From CAIURC01 sp043777315 (GTDB lineage: Bacteria > Verrucomicrobiota > Verrucomicrobiia > Chthoniobacterales > Chthoniobacteraceae): a DNA stretch of 19,397 nucleotides. This document shows, piece after piece, positions 7,782-15,260 of this stretch (positions within the stretch are counted from its first letter, which is position 1; each line of letters starts with the position of its first letter). The translations under genes were made by a program, and so were the position numbers. The notes under the pieces are model-generated. The model did no database searches and was not told where the DNA came from. It saw nothing but the letters and a program-made list of their open reading frames with translations. The stretch covers positions 1-19,397 of the forward strand of contig JAYVPW010000135.1 in the NCBI GenBank assembly GCA_043777315.1, written 5' to 3'.

Positions 7782-7830
7782 AAAAAAAAGCGGCCCGCCG
7801 GACGATATTCAATCGCACCGGCGGGCCGCT
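7782..7830 (-). terminator. Rho-independent terminator of the porin gene
   Basis: The two halves of the stem (7789-7801 and 7818-7830) are exact 13-bp inverted repeats, AGCGGCCCGCCGG/CCGGCGGGCCGCT. On the minus strand the stem is followed directly by a run of eight T. It lies 24 bp past the porin stop codon at 7854 and ends the nrt-porin block. Confidence 0.93.
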
Positions 7831-7853
7831 CCCAACCAAGGAAGGGCGTTCGT

Positions 7854-9311
7854 TTAGAAGGTCAGGGTCGCCTGCAGATAACCGAAGTTCGCGTCATCCG
7901 AAGGCCCCGTGCCGGAGACATAATCCCCGGCGAAGAAATGCGCGTATCCGGCCTGGACTTGCAGCGCCTTCGTCGCATTCCAGGTCACGACGAAATCGAC
8001 CTCCTGCCCGACGAAGTTGCTCGCCGTGCGGGCTGCCGGAGTGAGCGGCCGGACCGGCGTGATGCCGTTCGCGCGATACCAGACGTCGTCGGTATTCGCG
8101 AGAAAGAAGGCATGGTAGTCGAGCGTCGCGGTCACTTTTTTGCACGGCGCGACGCGGAGGCTGAGCATCGGGTTGTGCATGTTCTGCCAGGAGAAGAGGT
8201 CCATGATCCCGTAGAATTTGTGGTTCGTCGGGAAGAGGTTTTGGAACGTCTCGATGTCGTTGTCGGCCGGGTTGCTGTCGCCCGTGGCGAAGTTGTATTC
8301 GGCCCACAGGCGCGGTTTCCACGCCACGTCGAAGTTGTAACCCGCGCCGGCGTGGACGGCCCACGCGTCGAGCGCGAGATCGCGCACTTCGCCATTTTGA
8401 TACGCGCCTTCAGCCTCGAATTCGAAGCCGTGCAGTTTCTTCGGGTCGCCTTTCACGCGAACGCCGTAGGTGCCGAAGCTCGTGTGCTGCGAGAGCGGGC
8501 CGACTTTCGGCTCTTTCGTTGCCACTGCGGCTTGCTGGTTCGAGTTGATGCCGTTCGCCTGGCTCAGCCAGAACGCGTAGAGATCGACGGAGCCGAATGG
8601 CAGGTCGCCCGCTGTGAAATACGCACCGCTGAAAATCTGCTCCCGGTCGTTTTCGTTGCCGTTGAAAAGGTCCGACTTGTTGAACTCGTCGCGCTTGATC
8701 ACGACGACCGACGAGGCAAATAAATCGAGCTGCCACTTCGGCGTTTTCCACGTCAGTTTCGCGGCGTCGAAAGTGCGCCCGAAGTTGTTCCAATCGAACG
8801 CGCCGACGAGCCGCTCATCGCCGAAAGTCAGGACTTGCCGGCCTGCTTTGAAGAGCAGCGGGAACGATTTTGGATCGCCGAACTCCACGTAAGCCTGCCG
8901 CAAATCGAAGTTGTCATCGCCCTCCGCGCCTGCAGCGCCGGGGATGTTCGGACGCTCGGATTCGAACTCCCGCGAGTCCTGTCCCTGCGCGTAAAAACGG
9001 AGCCACGAGGTCGGCTTCACCAGCACGCCGAGACGGAAGCGCTGGAGCAGAAACGTGTCGTCGGTGATCGCGTTGGAGCGGGCGTTGAAGTCGAAGTTGT
9101 TGTCGCGGACTTCGAGTCGGAGGCGCTCCTGCACGTCGAAACAAATCGTGCCGTTCGCGAAGCAGAGCGGGTTGTGCTCCGGCGCAGGCTCGATGACAGT
9201 TTTGCCGGTTGATTTCGCATCTGTTCCGCCAAAAGCGGAAATGAAACTGCCGGTCAGGAGCGCTGCCGCAAGCAGCGCTCCGCTTTTCTTTTCAGGGTAT
9301 CGTTTTTTCAT
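7854..9311 (-). CDS. Outer-membrane porin, alginate-export (AlgE-like) family
   Basis: This is 485 residues beginning MKKRYPEKKSGALLAAALLT, a clear signal peptide, with cleavage probably near SAFG-GTDA. The mature part is rich in alternating hydrophobic beta strands with turns of Asp/Asn/Gly. It contains FRLGVLVKPTSWLRFYAQGQ and FKAGRQVLTFGDERLVGAFD, both typical of the alginate-export beta-barrel family, and ends in Phe (FGYLQATLTF) as outer-membrane proteins do. Its place after nrtD suggests a role in letting nitrate or another anion across the outer membrane; alginate itself is not implied. The frame reaches 9395, but the ATG at 9311 starts the signal peptide. It is separated from nrtD by 80 bp and followed by a strong terminator. 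Confidence 0.88.
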   Translation of the reverse strand: MKKRYPEKKSGALLAAALLTGSFISAFGGTDAKSTGKTVIEPAPEHNPLCFANGTICFDVQERLRLEVRDNNFDFNARSNAITDDTFLLQRFRLGVLVKPTSWLRFYAQGQDSREFESERPNIPGAAGAEGDDNFDLRQAYVEFGDPKSFPLLFKAGRQVLTFGDERLVGAFDWNNFGRTFDAAKLTWKTPKWQLDLFASSVVVIKRDEFNKSDLFNGNENDREQIFSGAYFTAGDLPFGSVDLYAFWLSQANGINSNQQAAVATKEPKVGPLSQHTSFGTYGVRVKGDPKKLHGFEFEAEGAYQNGEVRDLALDAWAVHAGAGYNFDVAWKPRLWAEYNFATGDSNPADNDIETFQNLFPTNHKFYGIMDLFSWQNMHNPMLSLRVAPCKKVTATLDYHAFFLANTDDVWYRANGITPVRPLTPAARTASNFVGQEVDFVVTWNATKALQVQAGYAHFFAGDYVSGTGPSDDANFGYLQATLTF

Positions 9312-9391
9312 TTGAGGTGGTGTTGGTGTGTGTCGCGGAGATGCTCCTCCGGCTTTGGTTGGGTTGGATTTTTGATCGACGAGCACGCGGA

Positions 9392-10267
9392 TCAAAAGTG
9401 AGCGACGCGGACTGATTTAGCGTCGGGCTCTGGGGAAAGTGGGGTCGGCTCGGAGTCGAGCGCTGGCGGTTCGACGACCTTGTGCTGGCGCTTGTGCGCA
9501 TGGATTTCGAGGAACTCGATGAGGTGCTCGCGGAGCCGGTAATAATCCGGGTGATCCATGACTGTCTGGCGCTCACGCGGGCGGGGGAAGTTGACCTCGA
9601 GAATGTCGCCGACTTCGGCCTCCGGGCCGTCAGTCATGCAGACGATTCGGTCGGCGAGGAAGAGCGCTTCATCGACATCGTGCGTCACCATCAGCGCCGT
9701 TTTTTTGTCGCGCCGCCAGAGTTCGATGAGCACCTGCTGAAGCTCGAAACGGGTGAGCGAATCGAGCATCCCGAACGGCTCGTCGAGCAGCAGCATTTTC
9801 GGCGAAAGCGCGAACGCGCGGGCAATGCCGACGCGCTGCCGCATTCCGCCCGAAAGCTCGGCAGGCCGCTTGTGCATTGAATCCGCGAGTCCGACGATGC
9901 TCAGATAAAACTCGGCAATCTGCCGCCGCTCGTGCCTCGGCGCGGTGTAAAAAACCTGGTCGATGCCGAGCATCACATTCTCGAAAGCGGTCATCCACGG
10001 GAGCAGGCATGGTGACTGGAAAACGATGCCGCGATCCGGGCCGGGGCCGGTGACTTCCTTGCCCGCCAGGATGATCGCGCCCTCGGTGATTTCGTTCAGC
10101 CCCGCGACCATCGAGAGCACCGTCGATTTACCGCAGCCCGAGTGGCCGATGAGGCAGATGAACTCGCCCTGCTTCACCTTGAGGTCGAAGTTTTGGACGA
10201 TGATCGCCGGGCCTTTCGGCGTCGGGTAGCTCTTCGTGAGCTGCGAAAGTTCGAGGTAGTGGCTCAT
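9392..10267 (-). CDS. nrtD: Nitrate ABC transporter ATP-binding protein (NrtD-type)
   Basis: This is 291 residues from the ATG at 10267 (MSHYLELSQLTKSYPTPKG). It has a Walker A, GHSGCGKST, the signature LSGGMRQRVGIARAFA, Walker B MLLLDEPFGMLD and a switch histidine in VTHDVDEALFLADR. It is a close match to the NrtD/TauB/SsuB group of anion importers that power the permease from the cytoplasm. A longer frame to 10363 is encoded by the repeat upstream and is rejected. It lacks the NrtA-like regulatory domain found on cyanobacterial NrtC. Its ribosome-site-like GCGAGAG, 12 nt upstream, is the end of the repeat element. The C-terminal tail is Pro/Glu-rich. Confidence 0.93.
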   Translation of the reverse strand: MSHYLELSQLTKSYPTPKGPAIIVQNFDLKVKQGEFICLIGHSGCGKSTVLSMVAGLNEITEGAIILAGKEVTGPGPDRGIVFQSPCLLPWMTAFENVMLGIDQVFYTAPRHERRQIAEFYLSIVGLADSMHKRPAELSGGMRQRVGIARAFALSPKMLLLDEPFGMLDSLTRFELQQVLIELWRRDKKTALMVTHDVDEALFLADRIVCMTDGPEAEVGDILEVNFPRPRERQTVMDHPDYYRLREHLIEFLEIHAHKRQHKVVEPPALDSEPTPLSPEPDAKSVRVAHF

Positions 10268-10278
10268 GGATTTTGGGG

Positions 10279-10403
10279 CTCTCGCAAAGGCGCAAAGGCG
10301 CAAAGGAAGAGGTCGGAAAAGGACGAGTGGTGGCACTCGGCAGAGGTCGATCTGCCGTGCCAATCTAGCTTCCTTCCTTTGCGCCTTTGCGCCTTTGCGA
10401 GAG
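10279..10403. repeat. CGCAAAGG-family inverted repeat with perfect 31-bp arms between nrtC and nrtD
   Basis: The arms 10279-10309 and 10373-10403 are exact inverted copies over 31 bp, each with three tandem CGCAAAGG units after CTCT. The interior holds a second, imperfect stem, TGGCAC-TC-GGCAGA / TCTGCCGTGCCA. The element ends 3 bp from the nrtC stop and 11 bp before the nrtD ATG, so it is almost the entire gap. This is the best-preserved copy and the best template for finding others. Confidence 0.93.
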
Positions 10404-10406
10404 ACA

Positions 10407-11321
10407 TCATCCGACCTCCACGGTTTCGTGTTTCGTTTCCGTGCGGCGCAAGGGCTGGCGGCGGATGAAGGCAGGCCGCGGCGGCGCGTTCAGGTCTTCC
10501 GGGATGAGGTCCGGGAGGACGAGTTTGCGCGTGAGCGAGAGCTTCGGTTTGCCGCCTTCGCCGAGCAGGTAACCGATGACTTTCCGGCGGATTTCTTTGT
10601 AATTCCGATCGTGGTTGATCGCCTTCCGGTCGCGCGGGCGCTCGATGTGGACAGGCACGCAGGGTCCGAGGGTGGCGCCCGGTCCGGCGCTGAGCGGGAT
10701 GATGCGGTCGGCCATCAAGATACCTTCGTCCACGTCGTTGGTGATCATCACGACCGTCCGTTTTTCCTGCGTCCAGATGCGGACGATTTCGTCCTGCAAT
10801 GTCGCGCGAGTGAGTGCATCGAGCGCGCCGAGCGGTTCGTCGAGCAGGAGAATTTGCGGCTCCGCGGCGAGTGCGCGCGCGACTGAGACGCGCTGCCTCA
10901 TGCCGCCGGAAAGCTCGCCAGGCTTCTTTTCGCGGGCCGGTGTGAGGTTCACCATCGCGATGTATTTGTCGGTGTGCTCGCGCTTTTTCGCGGCGGTCCA
11001 GTTCGGGAAAATCTGATCCACAGCGAGGTGAATATTTTCAAAAACCGTCATCCACGGCAGCAGCGAGTAGTTTTGAAAAACCACGCCGCGATCCGGTCCG
11101 GGCTCGGTGATCGGCACGTCTTTCAATTTCACCGACCCGCTGTCCGCCCGCACCAATCCAGCGATCAGCGACATGAGTGTCGTCTTTCCCGCGCCCGAAT
11201 ATCCGACGATCGCGACGAACTCGCCCTCGGCGATTTCGAGGTTGATGTCGCGCAGGACCTCCGTGCGATTCCCGCGCGGGCCGAAGGCTTTGTGGACGTG
11301 GCTTAGTTGAAGAAAGGACAT
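10407..11321 (-). CDS. nrtC: Nitrate ABC transporter ATP-binding protein (NrtC-type)
   Basis: This is 304 residues starting at the ATG at 11321 (MSFLQLSHVHKAFGPRGNR). Walker A is GYSGAGKTT, the signature LSGGMRQRVSVARALA, and Walker B ILLLDEPLGALDALTR. It pairs with the second ATPase downstream, as in the NrtCD heterodimer, but it is half the length of cyanobacterial NrtC and has no C-terminal binding-protein domain. The region after about residue 225 (KAINHDRNYKEIRRKVIGYL) matches nitrate-type ATPases. A GCGAGG 10 nt before the ATG, the end of the adjacent repeat arm, is the only ribosome-site candidate. Confidence 0.92.
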   Translation of the reverse strand: MSFLQLSHVHKAFGPRGNRTEVLRDINLEIAEGEFVAIVGYSGAGKTTLMSLIAGLVRADSGSVKLKDVPITEPGPDRGVVFQNYSLLPWMTVFENIHLAVDQIFPNWTAAKKREHTDKYIAMVNLTPAREKKPGELSGGMRQRVSVARALAAEPQILLLDEPLGALDALTRATLQDEIVRIWTQEKRTVVMITNDVDEGILMADRIIPLSAGPGATLGPCVPVHIERPRDRKAINHDRNYKEIRRKVIGYLLGEGGKPKLSLTRKLVLPDLIPEDLNAPPRPAFIRRQPLRRTETKHETVEVG

Positions 11322-11329
11322 GGGAAGAA

Positions 11330-11843
11330 GGCCTCGCGCAAAGGTCGCGAAGGACGCAAAGGTTTCGGATGGGGTTCGTGGAGGAACCCGGCAGGATGTC
11401 GGGCGTGAAGGAAAACGACCTTTCCAAGATCATCCTCGAGGCGGCCTTTCATGTGCATACACGGCTGGGGCCGGGGTTGCTGGAGTCCGTTTATGAGGTG
11501 ATTCTCGCCTACGAATTGCGGAAGCGCGGACTGGAGGTGGAGCGCCAGCGATCGATCCAGATTCGCTACGACAACGTGCTCTTTGAAGAAGGCTTCCGTG
11601 CCGATCTCGTGGTGGAAGATTGCGTGATTGTTGAGCTCAAGTCCGTGGCCGCGCTGGTGCCCGTTCACGCGAAACAGGTGCTCACTCAACTGAGGCTCAG
11701 CGGCCGCAAGCTTGGTCTCCTGATCAACTTCGGCGAGATTCATCTGAAGAACGGAATCAAGCGCGTCGTGAACGGTCTGCCGGAAGACCCGATCACCCTT
11801 TAGCTCCGTTCCTTTGCGCACTTGGCGACCTTTGCGTGAGGCC
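11330..11843. mobile_element. CGCAAAGG-family element expanded to carry a GxxExxY gene
   Basis: The ends 11330-11362 and 11811-11843 are 33-bp inverted copies with four mismatches. Both start GGCCTC, then the 9-nt-period form of the repeat (CGCAAAGGT, CGCGAAGGA, CGCAAAGG at the left). Between them is one gene, on the strand opposite to the operon. The element begins 9 bp before the nrtC start and ends 4 bp from the nrtB stop, so it replaces the whole gap. That makes it look like a mobile unit with terminal repeats and cargo; no target duplication is visible. Confidence 0.72.
11396..11803 (+). CDS. GxxExxY family protein (PD-(D/E)XK nuclease-like)
   Basis: This is 135 residues from the ATG at 11396 (MSGVKENDLSKIILEAAFHV), with GGAGG 11 nt upstream; an in-frame ATG at 11369 is less likely. 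The motif GLLESVYE gives the family its name. RADLVVEDCVIVELKS supplies D, E-x-K residues in the layout of PD-(D/E)XK nucleases (Pfam PDDEXK_3). The molecular function of the family is not established. It is the only plus-strand gene inside the nitrate operon, sits between nrtB and nrtC, and is bounded by repeat arms. Codon use is compatible with the neighbourhood, so arrival need not be recent. Confidence 0.9.
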   Translation: MSGVKENDLSKIILEAAFHVHTRLGPGLLESVYEVILAYELRKRGLEVERQRSIQIRYDNVLFEEGFRADLVVEDCVIVELKSVAALVPVHAKQVLTQLRLSGRKLGLLINFGEIHLKNGIKRVVNGLPEDPITL

Positions 11844-11847
11844 TTCA

Positions 11848-12723
11848 TCAGATTGTTTTGAAGCGCGCTTCGACGAGGCTCATCAGCCGGTCGAGGATGT
11901 AACCGACGACGCCGATCGTCAGGATGCAGAGGATGATGTGGGCGTAGCTGAGCGCGTTGTATTGCTGCCAGAGGAAGCCGCCGACGCCGGGCCGACCGGT
12001 GAGCATTTCAGCCGCCACGATCACGAGCCACGCGATGCCAAGCGAGAGGCGGAAGCCGGTGAACATGTAGGGCAAGGTCGCCGGCACCATGACTTTGAAG
12101 AGCGTCTTGCTCCGCGAGAGCTTCAGCACTTTCGCGACGTTCAGATAATCCTGCGGGATCGCGCGGACGCCGACCGCGGTGTTGAGCACCGTGGGCCACA
12201 TCGAGCAGATCGCGACGGTGAAGATCGCAGCGAGTTCCGAGGCTGTGTAGAGGCTGCCGCCGGGCACTCGGATCTTTGCGCTGAGGAAGAGCACCATGCC
12301 GAGCGGGAGCCACGCGAGCGGCGAGACGGGGCGCAGGATTTGGAAGATCGGATCGAACATTTTCGCGAAGGTTTTCGAGAGGCCGAGGCAGAAGCCGAGC
12401 GGCGTGCCGATCAGCAGCGCGATCGCGTAGCCCTGCACGACGAGGACGAGCGACAGCCACGTGAATCGGAGGATTCCCTGGTCGAGTTCCCCGCGTTTCG
12501 CGAACGGCTCAACGATGTATTGGCGGCTCGCTTTCCACGTCTCCAGTGGCGTCGGAAGATCGGCTGAAAGACCGACTCGTTTCGTGATCGTCGTCGTGTC
12601 GCCCCAGTCGTCTTTGACCTGCCGCGACGTGGCCTTGCCGGCGACGCAATACCAGATGAGCACGCACGCGCCTATGCCAAGCAGCGGCAGCAGAACCGAT
12701 TGGACTTTGTCTTTGAGTCGCAT
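11848..12723 (-). CDS. nrtB: Nitrate ABC transporter permease
   Basis: This is 291 residues from the ATG at 12723 (MRLKDKVQSVLLPLLGIGAC), with about six to seven membrane segments. The binding-protein-dependent permease core has GVRAIPQDYLNVAKVLKLSR, an EAA-like loop that docks the ATPase, followed by VMVPATLPYMFTGFRLSLGI and GVGGFLWQQYNALSYAHIIL. It is typical of NrtB/SsuC permeases for nitrate-type anions. An extended frame to 12753 runs into the repeat and is rejected. GTGAGG from the repeat end lies 11 nt upstream of the ATG. An insertion-like segment (residues about 35-80, DDWGDTTTITKRVGLSADLP) after the first membrane helix faces the periplasm. Confidence 0.93.
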   Translation of the reverse strand: MRLKDKVQSVLLPLLGIGACVLIWYCVAGKATSRQVKDDWGDTTTITKRVGLSADLPTPLETWKASRQYIVEPFAKRGELDQGILRFTWLSLVLVVQGYAIALLIGTPLGFCLGLSKTFAKMFDPIFQILRPVSPLAWLPLGMVLFLSAKIRVPGGSLYTASELAAIFTVAICSMWPTVLNTAVGVRAIPQDYLNVAKVLKLSRSKTLFKVMVPATLPYMFTGFRLSLGIAWLVIVAAEMLTGRPGVGGFLWQQYNALSYAHIILCILTIGVVGYILDRLMSLVEARFKTI

Positions 12724-12733
12724 GGTTTTTATT

Positions 12734-12881
12734 GCCTCACGCAAGGGTCGCAAAGAACGCGATGGGGTTTAGTTCTTCCCCGCCGGGGGTTCGGCCCAGG
12801 CCGGTTGGAATTCGCGGAAATCTGTGGAACTCGACCGCTGAATCCATCGCCTTTGCGACCCTGGCGACCTTGGCGTGAGGC
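12734..12881. repeat. Degenerate CGCAAAGG-family inverted repeat between nrtA and nrtB
   Basis: The left arm, 12734-12766 (GCCTCACGCAAGGGTCGCAA and onward), and right arm, 12844-12881, pair as inverted copies with mismatches and a few unpaired bases. Both end in GCGATGG on the inner side and use the 9-nt period seen in the GxxExxY element. It starts 7 bp past the nrtA stop and ends 10 bp before the nrtB ATG. The roughly 80-bp interior shows nothing I can name. Confidence 0.78.
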
Positions 12882-12888
12882 TTCTTCA

Positions 12889-14145
12889 TTAGCCTTTGAG
12901 GCTCTTCACGGCGAAGCTCGCGGCGTAGGTCTCGAGGTCGGTTTTTGGATCGAAAATCTTCCCGTCGAAGAACGATTCCGGCGCGTCGCTCGGCCCGCCA
13001 TGTTTGTAGCCGATCTCCTGCATCGCCTCAGCGTAAATGTCGGGACGCATCACGCTTTTGGTCACCGCCGCGTAGTCCGGCGCGCCTTCGGTGAAGCCCC
13101 AGCGGCGGAGTTGCGTGAGCCACCATTGGCAGAATTTCGGCTGCGGATAATTGCAGTTCCGCTCGCTGAAAATCATGTAGTTCGGGTCGCGGAATTTGCG
13201 GCCGTCGCCCATGTCGTATTTGCCCTGCAAGCGAGGCAGCAGGACCTCCGGCGGGCAGTTGATGTAAGTCGGCGCGCTGACGATCTGCGCCTGCTCCGGG
13301 CGGTTTTCCATCTTGTCGAGCCACACGCTCGCCTCGTGCAGCGCCTTCAGCACGGCCTTCACCGTCTTCGGATTTTTGTCCGCGAATTCCGCTGTGAACG
13401 CGCACGCTTTTTCCGGGTGATCTTTCCAAATCCCCTGCGTGTTGATCGACGTGAAGCCGATGTCGTCCGCGATGGCCCGCGCATTCCAAGGCTCGCCGAC
13501 GCAGTAGCCGTCCATCTTGCCGACCTTCATGTTGGCGACCATCTGCGGCGGTGGAATGGTGGTGAGAGTGATGTCTGCGTCAGGATTGATGCCGCCTGCT
13601 GCCAGATAATAGCGCAGCCACATAGCATGCGTGCCCGCAGGAAAAGTCATGGCAAAAGTCAGGGGTGTGCCGCCAGCTTTGGCTTCATCGACAAAGGGTT
13701 TGAGGGCTTTGGGGTCCCCTGCGACCTTGCCTTTGAATTTGTTAGCGAGTGTGATGGCCTGACCATTGCGATTGAGCACCCAGGGATAGACCATTTCCTT
13801 CACGGCTGAACCGCCGAGGCCCATGGTGCTGGCGATAGGCATGCCGAGGAGCATGTGCGTGGCCTGGTTTTCACCGGTAGTAATTTTATCGCGAATGACG
13901 GCCCATGAGGCTTCCTTGCTGACAGTGGAATTGATGCCGAGTTTTTTGAAGATGCCTTTTTCATGCGCGATCACGATGGGGGAGCAATCTGTGAGTGCGA
14001 TGATGCCGAGCTTGATGTCTGTGACTTCTGGTGAGTCGTCAGCGTAGGCTGATCCAACCCAGCCTTGCGGCAGGCCGGAGAAAAGTGCGCCGAGACCGGC
14101 GGTGCGAAGGATGGAACGACGTGTGATTGGCGTTGTGGGGTTCAT
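12889..14145 (-). CDS. nrtA: Nitrate-binding protein, Tat-exported
   Basis: This is 418 residues. The N-terminus TTPITRRSILRTAGLGALFS is a twin-arginine signal, with cleavage probably after SAYA. The family body is clear: KLGIIALTDCSPIVIAHEKG, PPPQMVANMKVGKMDGYCVG then EPWN, and the C-terminal MRPDIYAEAMQEIG. This is the CmpA/NrtA family, which binds nitrate in the periplasm and delivers it to NrtB. It starts at the ATG at 14145, overlapping the nasS stop by 4 bp (ATGA). Base composition changes abruptly inside the gene near 13550: the 3' part is GC- and CpG-rich like the left of the window, the 5' part is not. Confidence 0.93.
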   Translation of the reverse strand: MNPTTPITRRSILRTAGLGALFSGLPQGWVGSAYADDSPEVTDIKLGIIALTDCSPIVIAHEKGIFKKLGINSTVSKEASWAVIRDKITTGENQATHMLLGMPIASTMGLGGSAVKEMVYPWVLNRNGQAITLANKFKGKVAGDPKALKPFVDEAKAGGTPLTFAMTFPAGTHAMWLRYYLAAGGINPDADITLTTIPPPQMVANMKVGKMDGYCVGEPWNARAIADDIGFTSINTQGIWKDHPEKACAFTAEFADKNPKTVKAVLKALHEASVWLDKMENRPEQAQIVSAPTYINCPPEVLLPRLQGKYDMGDGRKFRDPNYMIFSERNCNYPQPKFCQWWLTQLRRWGFTEGAPDYAAVTKSVMRPDIYAEAMQEIGYKHGGPSDAPESFFDGKIFDPKTDLETYAASFAVKSLKG

Positions 14146-15254
14146 GCGAGTGCGAGTTTCTTGGTTTTCTTGGGTTTGCTGATTGCGGCAGCGGGTGCTT
14201 TAGGAAGAGAGAGGAAGATGGAGGTCCAGCAGTCGCGGAGGGCTTCGGTGGCCTCGCCGCGTTGAGAAGGCAGGATCAAGCCGTGGGCGATGAATTCATC
14301 GAGCAGCCAACGTCCGCGTTCGCTGGTAGGCTCGTTGGCCTCACGACGTTGGAAAATGTGGAAGTTGGTAACGTCGGCCGTCTTTTCGGTGCCGAGATCG
14401 AGGGGGCCGACGAGCGAGCGTTTCAAAATTTCCTCGTTGCCTGTGAAGTAACCGCCCTCGGCGAGGATGTGAGCGACTTCATTGCGATTTTCCCTGGCAT
14501 CACAAAAGATGCAGGCTTCGCGTAAGGCCGCGATGATGGCACGAATCTCGTCTGGATGTCGCTCAATGGAGGCTTCGGTCGTGAGGAGGACTTTTTCAGG
14601 ATGCCCAGGCGCAAGTTGTTCGCTGGTGGCAGCAATCCAGCCCGTGCCGCTCTCGACGGCGAAGGAGTTCCACGGCTCACCGACGCAGTAGCCATCGATG
14701 AGGCCTGCGGCGAGGTTCGAGGCCATCTGCGTCGGCGGCAATGCGACGATGCGCACTTCTTTTTCGACGTCGATGCCACCAGAGATCAACCACTGGCGAA
14801 GCATGAAGAAATGTGACGAGTAACGTGAAACCATGCCAAAGGTGAACTTCCGACTGGTGCTGCTTCGAATGAGTTTTTTCAAACTTGCGGCGTCGCGCAC
14901 ACCGCGATTCCAAAGATCACGGCTCAGCGTGATGGCGTTGCCATGCAAATTGAAGACGAATGGGGCCACCACACGGCAGGGAGGCGTGCTCAGCCCCATG
15001 CGCATGGCCAGTGCAAGGCCGGCGATGGCGTGGGCAGCATCCAACTGACCGTAAAGTAACTTCTCCCGAATGGTGGCCCATCCGACCTCACAACTTAACT
15101 CAACTCGAACGCCATGTTTGCGGAACAACTCACGCTCCTTGGCCACGAGCAGCGGAGCACAGTCGGCAAGCGGAATGAAACCGATGCGAACTGGCTGAAT
15201 GACCCCGCTGAGAGTAGTCTTGGATGAGTGTGCAGCTTTTAACATGACGACCAT
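14142..15254 (-). CDS. nasS: NasS-like cytoplasmic nitrate sensor (signal-less NrtA paralogue)
   Basis: This is 370 residues of the CmpA/NrtA family: VRIGFIPLADCAPLLVAKER near 24, LPPTQMASNLAAGLIDGYCV then GEPWN, and FHIFQRREANEPTSERGRWL. Unlike NrtA there is no signal peptide, so it should stay in the cytoplasm, as NasS proteins do. In Proteobacteria NasS senses nitrate or nitrite and holds the antiterminator NasT; no NasT-like (ANTAR) gene is visible here. The start may be the ATG at 15254 or the ATG at 15245 (MLKAAHSS), the latter with GAGA 9 nt upstream. It is the first gene of the operon and is divergent from the LysR gene. The paralogy to NrtA is visible in shared motifs. A binding component of the transporter is the alternative reading. 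Confidence 0.82.
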   Translation of the reverse strand: MVVMLKAAHSSKTTLSGVIQPVRIGFIPLADCAPLLVAKERELFRKHGVRVELSCEVGWATIREKLLYGQLDAAHAIAGLALAMRMGLSTPPCRVVAPFVFNLHGNAITLSRDLWNRGVRDAASLKKLIRSSTSRKFTFGMVSRYSSHFFMLRQWLISGGIDVEKEVRIVALPPTQMASNLAAGLIDGYCVGEPWNSFAVESGTGWIAATSEQLAPGHPEKVLLTTEASIERHPDEIRAIIAALREACIFCDARENRNEVAHILAEGGYFTGNEEILKRSLVGPLDLGTEKTADVTNFHIFQRREANEPTSERGRWLLDEFIAHGLILPSQRGEATEALRDCWTSIFLSLPKAPAAAISKPKKTKKLALA

Positions 15255-15260
15255 TCTCTA

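Noticed and set aside
7758..8723. A 321-codon plus-strand frame opposite the porin
   Set aside because: It crosses the terminator and the porin 3' half, has low-complexity Arg/Val/Glu content and no recognisable domain.
10279..10403. Tandem CGCAAAGG units as a CRISPR array
   Set aside because: The units are 8-9 nt, directly adjacent with no spacers, and occur as inverted arms.
12700..13809. A 369-codon plus-strand frame opposite nrtA
   Set aside because: It starts in nrtB, passes through the repeat and mirrors nrtA; no domain evidence.
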